Below, one piece after another: positions 28,430 through 36,977 of a DNA stretch of 64,000 nt; positions within the stretch are counted from its first letter, which is position 1, and each line of letters begins with the position of its first letter. The DNA is taken from NCBI GenBank assembly GCA_002733995.1, contig NVXR01000007.1:62549-126548 (forward strand). Reading direction: 5' to 3'. The translations under genes and the position numbers were made by a program. The notes beneath the pieces were generated by a model. The model had not been told where the DNA came from, ran no database searches, and saw nothing but the letters and a program-made list of their open reading frames with translations. The stretch is from Desulfotalea sp. GTDB lineage: Bacteria; Desulfobacterota; Desulfobulbia; Desulfobulbales; Desulfocapsaceae.

Positions 28430-29107
28430 TTATAGCACTATCTCTTCACCATAGGACATCATCTGTGCTTTGGAGCCTGAGGCAACCACTTTATCGACAA
28501 ATTCGGCAGGGTTTACTTCAATTACAGGGAAGGTGTTGTAGTGGATAGGGATGGCAACTTGAGGGCTGGCCAGCTCCACGGCTTTGACCGCATCATCTAT
28601 ACCCATTGTGAAATTATCACCAATAGGAAGGAGCATATAGTCAATGGGAGTCATCTCACCTATAAGTTTCATGTCATAAAATAAGGCAGTATCACCGGTG
28701 TGGTAGACCGTCTTTCTGTCGATAGTCAGGAGAACACCGGCCGGCTCACCCGCATAGGTGTTGTCCGGAGTCATTGAACCGTGATGGGCTATGGTAAATT
28801 TTAGTCTACCAAAGTCAAATAAATGGGCGCCCCCTATGTGCATGGCATGGGTACGGAACCCCTTATCACTACAGTAGTGAGCGAGCTCGTTTACACAGAT
28901 AAATAGAGGGTTGCAACGTTCTGCAATTTTAAAAGCGTCTCCGATGTGGTCTGCGTGGCCGTGGGTGAGGATGATGTAGTCGGCGTTGATGTCTTTTGAG
29001 CGTGCCGGAGAGGTTGGGTTGTCATCAAGAAAGGGGTCGATGAGAAGAATGAGGCCACTATCTGTTGTGACCTGGAACGATGAATGAGAAAAATATTTCA
29101 GCTTCAC
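28430..29107 (-). CDS. Metal-dependent hydrolase of the UPF0173 (metallo-beta-lactamase fold) family
   Basis: 225 residues with the zinc motif THGHADHIGD (about 48-57), further ligands in IAHHGSM, YHTGDTALF and a terminal IPIHYNTF, which together match UPF0173/UlaG-like hydrolases. The physiological substrate is unknown. The start is a GTG preceded by AAGGAGA at seven bases. It is cytoplasmic, with no signal peptide. Confidence 0.88.
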   Translation of the reverse strand: MKLKYFSHSSFQVTTDSGLILLIDPFLDDNPTSPARSKDINADYIILTHGHADHIGDAFKIAERCNPLFICVNELAHYCSDKGFRTHAMHIGGAHLFDFGRLKFTIAHHGSMTPDNTYAGEPAGVLLTIDRKTVYHTGDTALFYDMKLIGEMTPIDYMLLPIGDNFTMGIDDAVKAVELASPQVAIPIHYNTFPVIEVNPAEFVDKVVASGSKAQMMSYGEEIVL

Positions 29108-30115
29108 GCCTATCTCCTTTGGCTCCGTCGCTGGACGCCGATGACAATGGCCTCAGAATACTGAGGATAATTACAATCTAGATTTTTTGCCTACTCTTTT
29201 GCCTGATAATTGTGGTGGATTTGCGTTGGTATTGATATTTTATGCAAATTAAAACGTCAGTAGCCTCAATGGCTTGCACTTCTTGTGAGCGTGGCTGTTG
29301 CAAAATCTAGGGACAGCTATTTAAGGAAAAAGGATATCAGGAATTGTATATGTTTTCAATCGCTTTATCGTGGGAATGGGAATTATTCCCGCATCGGAGG
29401 TGGTTATTTCTGAAAAACCAAAAATTTTGGTGGATTTATTCGCAATGTAGAAAACATGTTACTCCTGATTTACGGGTACTGGCTGTGAGGACAAATGATT
29501 GACTTCGCGCGATATAATTGGTGTCTGCTGGTCTGGTGCGTGTCAGAAAGGTCGATTTGTAGCAGATAATGATGCGAGTTTTAATTCACAAGAGTACATT
29601 ACATAGTTAATAAGTGATTACTAATTACGTTACACCTAACAAGGTGTAATCGAGTTGTAGGCCGCCTTAATCTGAAGATGTACCCCGTTGCGTAAAAATG
29701 GAAAAATTGGTTGAGAATGCCCTCTCCCCCTCGCACAATGCTCTAAGGAGAGAACTGACAATCCTATCGTCCAAGGTAATGTAAGATCTACCCTCACAAC
29801 GTGAGTAGTAAGAGTAAGGGCTAAATTTTTATACAGACAAAAGATTTTACCACCTGTTTTTGTTGAAGTTATGGAAAGCATAATGCACCCTTTTAAATGT
29901 TATTTGCATCACGCTATAATCCCAAGTTAAGTGGAATTTATCAAATAATATTGAACAATTGTCTTATTTGTTTGACTCGTGGCCTACGTTTCACATAAGA
30001 TTAAAGTGTTTATTATGTAATCATCAGTTGATTGTTGTGGCGGCCTTCACGTATTTGTTGTGACAACTGTATGAATTTAAAATATCCGCTTAATAATTGG
30101 AACACAGGACTGCAT
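29108..30115. other. Long A/T-rich intergenic region with short inverted repeats
   Basis: About 1 kb, the longest gene-free stretch here. I see small dyads: GGGAAT...ATTCCC near 29377-29391, ACCAAAAATTTTGGT near 29418-29432, and TTACACC-TAACAA-GGTGTAA near 29630-29650. An 81-codon minus-strand frame at 29636-29881 has no ribosome binding site and no family match. The right end must contain the promoter of the signalling block. No sigma-54 promoter with correct spacing was found here. Confidence 0.5.
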
Positions 30116-30889
30116 ATGCAACAGTTTCTTCTCGTTGAAGATAGTATGATGTTTGGTCGAATGGCAAAAAAACGAATTGAAGAGGTTTTTGCTGTACCCG
30201 TTTTATGGGCACAGAGTTTAGCGGAAACCCAAAGGATTCTAGACGAAGAAAACGGCAACTTTTCGGTTGCCTTGCTGGATTTTAATCTACCGGACGCCCC
30301 CCAGGGGGAAGTTATCGATCTGGTTGTTGATCAAGGGATTTCATCCCTCGTTTTTACGACAGATATGAGCAATGAAGTTCGTGGCATGATCTGGGAAAAG
30401 AAGGTTGCGGATTACATTATTAAAGAAGATCCTAACAGCCTTGATTATGTTGTTGCGACAATCCGCCAGTTCGAAGTGAATCAGCATACTTTGGTGCTCG
30501 TCGTTGACGAGTCAGATAGTTACAGGTCGTATCTCTCTGAGTTGCTTTATATAAGAAAGTTCCGTGTGTTGACCGCACCCGATGCAGAAACTGCGTTTGG
30601 CATTCTCAAGCAGCACCCCGATATTAAGCTCGTCATAGCTGATTTTGAAACGACCGATTTTGATGGAGGCAATTTTTGTCAAAAGGTGCGTGGCAATTCT
30701 TCTCTAGAAGATCTTGCTGTGATTGGTTTGATGCCATCTGATGATAGAACGGCGGGGATAAAATATATCAAAAGTGGCGGTAGTGACTATGTCATTAAAA
30801 ATCCTTTCATGGTTGAAGAGTTTTATTCAAAGATTGATCGTAGTCTTGAAACGGTGAACTTGTATAGCTCTCTTCGGAAAATATCATAG
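30116..30889 (+). CDS. Double receiver-domain response regulator
   Basis: 257 residues made of two receiver domains and nothing else. The first has LLVEDSMM, VALLDFNLPD and a Lys in YIIKEDP. The second has LVVDESDS, LVIADFETTDFDG and a Lys in YVIKNP. Both keep the acidic pocket, phospho-acceptor Asp and Lys. In other proteins this REC-REC arrangement is followed by a GGDEF domain; here it ends after the second receiver, so it may relay phosphate or act by binding. ATG 30116 is preceded by AGGA at good spacing; an upstream extension of the frame is less likely. It sits 60 bases before a hybrid kinase gene. Confidence 0.82.
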   Translation: MQQFLLVEDSMMFGRMAKKRIEEVFAVPVLWAQSLAETQRILDEENGNFSVALLDFNLPDAPQGEVIDLVVDQGISSLVFTTDMSNEVRGMIWEKKVADYIIKEDPNSLDYVVATIRQFEVNQHTLVLVVDESDSYRSYLSELLYIRKFRVLTAPDAETAFGILKQHPDIKLVIADFETTDFDGGNFCQKVRGNSSLEDLAVIGLMPSDDRTAGIKYIKSGGSDYVIKNPFMVEEFYSKIDRSLETVNLYSSLRKIS

Positions 30890-30949
30890 TAGTATTCTCC
30901 CTTCTATCATTGCGTGCTGGTGCGTTGTGTGGTTCCTCAATTGAAAATT

Positions 30950-33250
30950 ATGCAGACCAATACAGTATTACAGATGAATCCCCTTGATCATATTGGTTTG
31001 CCGGTGGTGGTTTTTGCCGATGACTATTCTATCCTGCAGGTGAATTGCTTGTTCTCGAAGTTGTTTTCAGGGGCAGGTGAGGGCGTCGTTGGCAAGTCAT
31101 TTAGTGATGTCGTAGCTAGCTTTTTTACGGAGGAGGGGCTGGCTTTACCTGGCTCTGAATTCCCTGAAAACTATTTTGAACCGTCAAATCCTCTCGTTCA
31201 GCTGACAACTATTGGCATTAATGTTGGCCGCAATAAAACGCTTCATTGGTATCGGGTAGTTTTTTCTCCAGGCAATATTCACAACAATAGGTCGGGTCAG
31301 ATTGTTGTTACTTTTACAGATGTGACCGGGCTTGTTGGCGAGGCAAATACCCAAAAACAGATTGCTCTTGCTAAGAATGAGTGGGAGAACACCGTCGATG
31401 CGATTCAGGATATTGTCACTATCCAAAACAAGGATATGGAGATTGTACGTGCTAATAAGGTCGCCCATGAACTCTTTGGTTTTCAACTCGGAGAACTTAA
31501 GGGTAGAAAATGTCATGAGGTCTTTTTTCGGACGGAGGGTCCGTGTCCCGGCTGTCCTATCTTAAAGGCAGAGCAGGAGAGCTTTCCGCAGACGGGCTTA
31601 ATGTACAATGAGCTCTTGGGTAAAACATTTCGTGTTTCCTTTTTTCCTATTTTTGATGAAGACGGTGAGATCTATCAGTTTGTGCATGTTGCCAAGGATG
31701 TTTCCCAGTATTTAGAGGATGCATCAGAGAAAAATCGACTGATGGCTGCCATCGAACAAACTTCTGACTCCGTTGTCATGACTGATCTTAATGGAATTAT
31801 TAAGTATGTAAATTCTGTATTTGAACAGGTTTCTGGCTATAGCAGGGAGGAAGTTCTTGGTAAAAAGACTAATGTTTTAAGGAGTGGTGAGCACAATCAG
31901 CGCTTCTATCAATCGATGTGGGAGACCCTGCTCGCTAAAAAGGTGTGGCGGGGAAAACTCAGAAATCGGCACAAAAATGGTACGTTGTATACAGAAGATG
32001 TCACGATTGTGCCTGTTTTAGGTAGCGGCGGTGAGATTATAAATTTTGTTGCCACTAAAAGGGACATTACCAGAGAAGAGCAGCTTGAGCAGCAACTGCA
32101 TCACGCGACAAGGATTGAAGCCTTGGGCACTCTCGCAGGAGGGATTGCCCATGATTTTAATAATATTCTTTCTGCAATGATCGGTTATGGTGAAATGGCC
32201 AAGGGAAAGCTTGATCGTAACCACTCGGCACAGGGTGATATTCAGCAGATTTTGAACGGTGGAGACAGGGCCGTTGATCTCATTAAGCAGATCCTCACCT
32301 TTGGTCGGCATGAAAGTCATGGGGAGTTTCATGTTGTAAAGTTACAGCGTATTTTAAGGGAAAGTATAGAGTTTCTCAGGCCATCTATTCCGGCAACGAT
32401 TGAACTTATCCATGAAATAGACGAAACTTGCAGCTCAGTGTATGCCGATCCCAGCCAGCTGTACCAAGTCATTATGAATCTGTGTACCAATAGCAGGCAG
32501 GCGATAGGGGATGGTCACGGAATTATTAAAATCAGGTTGCGAGAGGTGGATGCGAGGGATGGGGGAGCGGTATTCGGACTAAACAGCCATGCTAATCGTT
32601 ATATTCTCCTTGATATTATAGATACCGGTTGTGGTGTTGAAGATGTAAATCTACCTAAACTCTTTGACCCCTTTTTCACAACCAAGCCAAAAGAGCAGGG
32701 GACCGGACTGGGTCTTGCTGTGGTCCATGGAATCATTAAAAAACACAACGGTGAGATCCGGGTTTCAAGTAAAAGCGGCAAAGGTACAGTGGTTTCGATC
32801 TATTTACCCGTTGACGGTCGGGGGTATGAGGGTAAAAAGATGCCCGCTATTTTGAGGCAAGGCGGCAATGAACGCATAATGATCATCGATGATGAAATTC
32901 TGCTGGTAAATGTTCTTTCTGCCTGTTTGAAAAAGGTCGGTTATCGGGTGACGAGCTACATAGACAGTATTGAAGCGGTGACGGCTTTTCGAGAAAATCC
33001 AAACTGTTGCGATCTGGTGATTACTGATATGCTTATGCCAAACATGACCGGTGCTGAGCTTGCCAGGGAGATGTTGTCCATCAGAAAAGAATTGCCAATC
33101 ATTATGCTGACCGGATATAGCGAACATTTTAATAAAGAAAAATCGATACAAATAGGCTTGAAGGAATACTTATTTAAGCCTGTGAAGAACGAAATTTTGA
33201 GAACAATAGTGAGAAAGGTGCTGGATAATGGCGAAAATATTGATCATTGA
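30950..33250 (+). CDS. Hybrid sensor histidine kinase with three PAS domains and a C-terminal receiver
   Basis: 766 residues, no membrane segments. There are three PAS domains: the first begins PLDHIGLPVVVFADDYSI; the second carries a cysteine set (KCHEVFFRTEGPCPGCP, pattern C-x10-C-x2-C); the third has SDSVVMTDLNGIIKYVN. HisKA follows (phospho-His in GGIAHDFNNILSA), then HATPase (NSRQAIGDG; DTGCGV; GTGLGLAVV) and a receiver (IIDDE; LVITDMLMPNMTG; FKPVK). The last 23 bases overlap the NtrC-type gene, implying coupling. ATG 30950 is my choice; an upstream start at 30914 is possible. Confidence 0.9.
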   Translation: MQTNTVLQMNPLDHIGLPVVVFADDYSILQVNCLFSKLFSGAGEGVVGKSFSDVVASFFTEEGLALPGSEFPENYFEPSNPLVQLTTIGINVGRNKTLHWYRVVFSPGNIHNNRSGQIVVTFTDVTGLVGEANTQKQIALAKNEWENTVDAIQDIVTIQNKDMEIVRANKVAHELFGFQLGELKGRKCHEVFFRTEGPCPGCPILKAEQESFPQTGLMYNELLGKTFRVSFFPIFDEDGEIYQFVHVAKDVSQYLEDASEKNRLMAAIEQTSDSVVMTDLNGIIKYVNSVFEQVSGYSREEVLGKKTNVLRSGEHNQRFYQSMWETLLAKKVWRGKLRNRHKNGTLYTEDVTIVPVLGSGGEIINFVATKRDITREEQLEQQLHHATRIEALGTLAGGIAHDFNNILSAMIGYGEMAKGKLDRNHSAQGDIQQILNGGDRAVDLIKQILTFGRHESHGEFHVVKLQRILRESIEFLRPSIPATIELIHEIDETCSSVYADPSQLYQVIMNLCTNSRQAIGDGHGIIKIRLREVDARDGGAVFGLNSHANRYILLDIIDTGCGVEDVNLPKLFDPFFTTKPKEQGTGLGLAVVHGIIKKHNGEIRVSSKSGKGTVVSIYLPVDGRGYEGKKMPAILRQGGNERIMIIDDEILLVNVLSACLKKVGYRVTSYIDSIEAVTAFRENPNCCDLVITDMLMPNMTGAELAREMLSIRKELPIIMLTGYSEHFNKEKSIQIGLKEYLFKPVKNEILRTIVRKVLDNGENIDH

Positions 33251-34619
33251 TGACGATCAAGTGTTAGCAAATATGCTTCTTGAACATATCATGGGGGAAG
33301 GTCATGATATTGTGGTCAAAGATCGATTAGCTGGTGGGATTAAAGAATTGCAGGATTCGGCCATTGATGTGGTCCTTTTAGATGTGCAGTTGCCCGACGG
33401 CAATGGTCTTGATTATATCGAACGTATTGCAGCGGCCCCTTCTCAACCTGAGGTTATTATCATTACAGGACAAGGGGAGGCGGATGGTGCAGAGAAAGCT
33501 GTATTGAGCGGTGCATGGAGCTATATTGAAAAGCCATACGTTATTCGTGAGCTACCTTTGCAACTTACCCGGGTTCTACAGTATAGGGCAGAGAAAAAAC
33601 GGGTTACGACTGTTCCGGTTGCACTGAAAAGAAATAATATTATTGGTAGTAGTTCTAAAATAAACGATTGCTTAGATCAGGTTGCAAGGGCGTCGGCCTC
33701 GGATATTTCTGTCTTGATCACCGGGGCTACAGGAACAGGAAAAGAGCTCTTTGCCCAGTCTATTCATGAAAATAGTAGTCGATCGTCGGAGAACTTTGTT
33801 GTGGTCGATTGTGCTGCCTTGCCAGAGACTCTTATTGAAAGCACTTTGTTTGGTCATGTTAAAGGCGCATTTACAAATGCTGATTCGGCAAGTGATGGGC
33901 TTATAAAACATGCCCATAAAGGGACATTGTTTCTTGATGAAGTAGGGGAATTGCCTCTGGGCATCCAGAAAACCTTCCTGAGATTGTTGCAAGAGCATGA
34001 ATACCGGCCCGTAGGCTCCAGTAGACATCGGTATAGTGATTTTAGAGTTGTGGCAGCGACTAACCGAGATTTAAAAGAATGCGTTGCCAGGGGGACATTT
34101 AGGGCGGATTTGTTGTTTAGGCTTCAGGCATACAATATTGAGTTGCCATTATTAAAAGAGCGGATGGAGGATCTGCGCGATATTGTCCTTCATTGTGTTG
34201 CAAAATTATGCAGGAGATATGGTTTTGAAATGAAGGGTGTTGCCGCTGATTTTATTGAAGCACTGATGGCCCATGAATGGCCGGGTAATATTCGTGAACT
34301 GTATCAGACCATAGAGCAGGTGTTTATTCATCCAAATCTAGGGCATACCTGCTTTGCCATCCATCTCCCCGCTAAATTTAGGGTGCAACAGGCGCGGGCG
34401 GGGGTTAAGATCAATCTCGAACCTATTAATGAAGAGATTGTAGGTGATGATTCTTCTTTACTCACTTGGGGTGAGTATAAAAAACAGTGTGAGTTCGCCT
34501 ACCTTAAGAGGTTGCATATGATCTCAAAAGGTTGCGTGGCTGAGGCTGCGCGGTTGTCGAAAATTTCGAGAACCCGTATCTATCAGCTTATTAATAAACA
34601 TGGTATCGATTTTAGTTGA
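33228..34619 (+). CDS. NtrC-type sigma-54-dependent response regulator
   Basis: 463 residues: receiver (IIDDDQVLA; VVLLDVQLPDGNG; Thr in IIITGQG; Lys in YIEKPY), AAA+ domain (Walker A TGATGTGKELF; Walker B TLFLDEVGEL; FRADLLFRLQAY) and a C-terminal helix-turn-helix (AARLSKISRTRIYQLINKHG). The sigma-54 contact loop reads GAFTNA instead of GAFTGA. It overlaps the hybrid kinase gene and lies about 250 bases upstream of a sigma-54 promoter that heads the chemosensory genes, so it is the likely activator of that operon (inference). Confidence 0.93.
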   Translation: MAKILIIDDDQVLANMLLEHIMGEGHDIVVKDRLAGGIKELQDSAIDVVLLDVQLPDGNGLDYIERIAAAPSQPEVIIITGQGEADGAEKAVLSGAWSYIEKPYVIRELPLQLTRVLQYRAEKKRVTTVPVALKRNNIIGSSSKINDCLDQVARASASDISVLITGATGTGKELFAQSIHENSSRSSENFVVVDCAALPETLIESTLFGHVKGAFTNADSASDGLIKHAHKGTLFLDEVGELPLGIQKTFLRLLQEHEYRPVGSSRHRYSDFRVVAATNRDLKECVARGTFRADLLFRLQAYNIELPLLKERMEDLRDIVLHCVAKLCRRYGFEMKGVAADFIEALMAHEWPGNIRELYQTIEQVFIHPNLGHTCFAIHLPAKFRVQQARAGVKINLEPINEEIVGDDSSLLTWGEYKKQCEFAYLKRLHMISKGCVAEAARLSKISRTRIYQLINKHGIDFS

Positions 34620-34718
34620 TAGCATCTTTTGTATGTCTGGCTGCTGTTTTCCTGTTGATCTTTTCTGTGTTACTTCTTGCCTGTATTTTTCCTGAGTCGA
34701 TAAGGGTTGTGGACCTAC

Positions 34719-34754
34719 TGTTAACAAAAGGGGATGTGTCCCATTTTGTTAACA
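34719..34754. promoter_or_regulatory. Large dyad upstream of the sigma-54 promoter (activator site or terminator)
   Basis: Arms 34719-34733 and 34740-34754 pair over 11 bases perfectly (TGTTAACAAAA), then one mismatch and three G/C pairs, with a six-base centre. A T-rich run (GTTTTTGTTG) follows to the right, so it could terminate the activator gene. Its centre is also about 155 bases upstream of the predicted sigma-54 transcription start, where an NtrC-type protein would bind. Both roles are possible. Confidence 0.6.
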
Positions 34755-34863
34755 TGTTTTTGTTGTGTCTCTCTGCTATTTTTTTCTAAATAGAGATGTC
34801 GTTTTCACTTAAGTGCAGGATTATATGCATATAAATCTGTTGAGACCTCTTTTCGTCTTCCCG

Positions 34864-34879
34864 TGGCACGCATAGTGCA
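34864..34879 (+). promoter_or_regulatory. Sigma-54 (-24/-12) promoter of the chemosensory operon
   Basis: Reads TGGCACGCATAGTGCA. The -24 box TGGCACG is a perfect consensus, GG and GC are separated by exactly ten bases, and the -12 box is TGCA. Predicted transcription start is near 34890. This favours the ATG at 34938 as start of the first gene over a GTG at 34893, which would be almost leaderless. Confidence 0.78.
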
Positions 34880-34937
34880 ATAATGGGTTGCGGTGAGAAG
34901 TTTAAAAGCAGCTAACATATGGATGTGGTTGAGTGAA

Positions 34938-35348
34938 ATGATGATTTTTTTCTATACAGGGGCATCTGCAGAGTGTGCAACTGATTGTAACTATAAGACT
35001 TGTCCGAGGCGATATTATCTAAAGCTTCAGGCTAAGGCCGATGCAGCTGAATTGTATCCGTTGGCTGGTGTAACGCCTTACGATTTCTATCCTAAGTACC
35101 CCGTTCCTCAGCATGGGGATATTGTGATTTTATATGCCCAGGGGAGCAAAGAGTTGGTCGCCATGAATGAAAGTTGTGAAGGTCTTGAAGGTATGAAAAA
35201 AGTTCTGGTTGTAGGGGATAGCGCAGGTATTGATGGAAGTATGTATCACAAGTTGTCTCCGCGGTATATCACCCAGGCTAACAGGAATATCGAGGAACTG
35301 GAATTGGTGATCAAGAAAATGAAGATACAGACCAGTCGTATCTCTTGA
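34938..35348 (+). CDS. Unknown protein, first gene of the sigma-54 chemosensory operon
   Basis: 136 residues from ATG 34938. A short hydrophobic start (MMIFFYTGASA) is followed by a cysteine cluster, ECATDCNYKTCPRRYY (C-x3-C-x4-C), and a soluble alpha/beta part containing GDIVILYAQGSKELV and MKKVLVVGDSAGIDG. A last charged helix ends the protein. I do not recognise the family. The cluster could hold a metal or be redox-active. Its 12-base distance to the triple-CheW gene indicates co-expression with the receptor complex. A GTG at 34893 would add 15 residues. Confidence 0.72.
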   Translation: MMIFFYTGASAECATDCNYKTCPRRYYLKLQAKADAAELYPLAGVTPYDFYPKYPVPQHGDIVILYAQGSKELVAMNESCEGLEGMKKVLVVGDSAGIDGSMYHKLSPRYITQANRNIEELELVIKKMKIQTSRIS

Positions 35349-35360
35349 AAGAGGAATTCA

Positions 35361-36905
35361 ATGTCACAACAACAGCTGTTTGCATCCTTTCTGCTTGATA
35401 AGAAAGCGGGTCTTGAGATTGCACTGAGAGCGGAGGTGGTAGCGGAAGCAACCCCGGTTAATGGTCGGATACAGTATCTTCCTGCAAGTCTTGATTTTGT
35501 GGAAGGTATCATGCATCTGCGTGATGAACCCATTCCGATAATTAACCTGAAAAAACGGTTAGGTCTCTCTGATCACCAATACGGTGAAGATGCAAAAGTG
35601 GCAATAGTGAGACTGTTTGATAGGCGTTATGGGCTGTTGTTTGATGATATTATGGAAGTTTTTGCTGCAGTTGCTAGTGAGGTTCAAGTGCTGGATAGTG
35701 CTTTGCAAACCGATGATAAAATTATTTCTGCTTTGATCTTGCGTGAAAAAGGGACGCGAACCATAGAACTCATGGATCTTGGATTTCTCTTTAAGGATAG
35801 CTCCGTTGAACTTGAAAAGATGGGTGGGGCACAGCTTGGTGGACAAGAGCCGCTTAAAGAAAAAACCTATTCGAGATTTGTCGTATTTGGCTTTGCTGGT
35901 CGGCTGTATGGGGTTCCTACTGAATGTGTTCAGGAAATTACCTTCGTCGACTCCCTAGGAGAAATGTTCAATAAAGAAAGTGACGCTAAGTCCCGCGGAT
36001 TTTCAGGGTCCATTGATGATATCTTCAGGCATGGAGATATTGATGGAACTTTACAGCTGCGGGGACGTACTATACCCGTTTTATATGCATGGCGTTTGTT
36101 GACTGCAGAGAAGGGCGGGGGAATAGAAGACTTTAGCGATACAACTCGAGTTCTGATTTTAGCCAGCGAAGGCAGTGCTGTGGCTCTCATAGTAGAAGAA
36201 ATTGTGGCTATCGAAGCAATACCTGATGATGAAATACTGTCTATGGAGGGTATTGTCGGGGCCAGAGAAATAGGTGTCTCCGGGATATTTCAACAGAAAG
36301 ATGGACATAATATTACTCTTCTTGATATGCAGAATCTTGTTTGCGACAGGCTTGAGGAGTTGAGGGCGATGAGTCGCCTCAGTGATGATTTTGATGAAGT
36401 TGAAGCCGTTGAGGAGTCTGCGAAGGGGGGTAGCGTCCACCATTTGATTACAGAAAATTGCTATCTCATTTTTGACATCGGCAAAAATATGGCAATTCAG
36501 CTGAAAGACGTTCAGGAAATTATAGAGGAAGATGGGGTGCTGAGTCTACCGGGGGAAACAGGATTTCGAGCTGGAGTTATTAATCTTCGTGGAGAGGTTG
36601 TCGCTGTTGTTAATCTCAGAAATTTTTTCAGTTATGCAAAGGATAGGACCATACAGGCAGAGCGGAAGCTGGTGATTTGTACCGCCGGATCGCGGACAGT
36701 GGCTCTTGAGGTTGATTCAATAGTTACCATTTATAAACAGGAACAATACCTGCAGACTACATCTCTTAATGCAGAGCTCGCCGATAAAAAAGACGTTCTT
36801 GATCGTCTCATTGTTTTTGATAACGGATCCGGCGCCAGCGAACATGTTCTGGTGGTCAACGTTCACAACCTGATTCGTAATCATATTGATATTACGACTA
36901 CCTAG
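35361..36905 (+). CDS. Triple-CheW-domain coupling protein
   Basis: 514 residues containing three consecutive CheW domains: about 1-155 (IMHLRDEPIPIINLKKRLGL), 170-335 (TLQLRGRTIPVLYAWRLL) and 355-510 (VINLRGEVVAVVNLRNFF). Each shows the typical strand with R-G/D-x-x-I/V-P/A-V-I/V-N/L. CheW links receptors to CheA; a three-domain version could organise a larger array or bind several receptors. No CheA, CheY, CheR or CheB is encoded in the window. It lies 72 bases upstream of the multi-PAS receptor gene, in the sigma-54-driven operon. Confidence 0.86.
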   Translation: MSQQQLFASFLLDKKAGLEIALRAEVVAEATPVNGRIQYLPASLDFVEGIMHLRDEPIPIINLKKRLGLSDHQYGEDAKVAIVRLFDRRYGLLFDDIMEVFAAVASEVQVLDSALQTDDKIISALILREKGTRTIELMDLGFLFKDSSVELEKMGGAQLGGQEPLKEKTYSRFVVFGFAGRLYGVPTECVQEITFVDSLGEMFNKESDAKSRGFSGSIDDIFRHGDIDGTLQLRGRTIPVLYAWRLLTAEKGGGIEDFSDTTRVLILASEGSAVALIVEEIVAIEAIPDDEILSMEGIVGAREIGVSGIFQQKDGHNITLLDMQNLVCDRLEELRAMSRLSDDFDEVEAVEESAKGGSVHHLITENCYLIFDIGKNMAIQLKDVQEIIEEDGVLSLPGETGFRAGVINLRGEVVAVVNLRNFFSYAKDRTIQAERKLVICTAGSRTVALEVDSIVTIYKQEQYLQTTSLNAELADKKDVLDRLIVFDNGSGASEHVLVVNVHNLIRNHIDITTT

Positions 36906-36977
36906 GTAGAGACGAGAAAGTATACAGATTTGATATATAAGAAGTTATCGCTCAATTTATAAGCTGGGAGGAATACG

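Noticed and set aside
29636..29881. Minus-strand 81-codon frame in the long intergenic gap
   Set aside because: No ribosome site, no recognisable family; could be a relic but cannot be supported.
30000..30115. A sigma-54 promoter before the double-receiver gene
   Set aside because: Candidate GG...GC pairs have the wrong spacing (11 bases) or lack the TTGC box.
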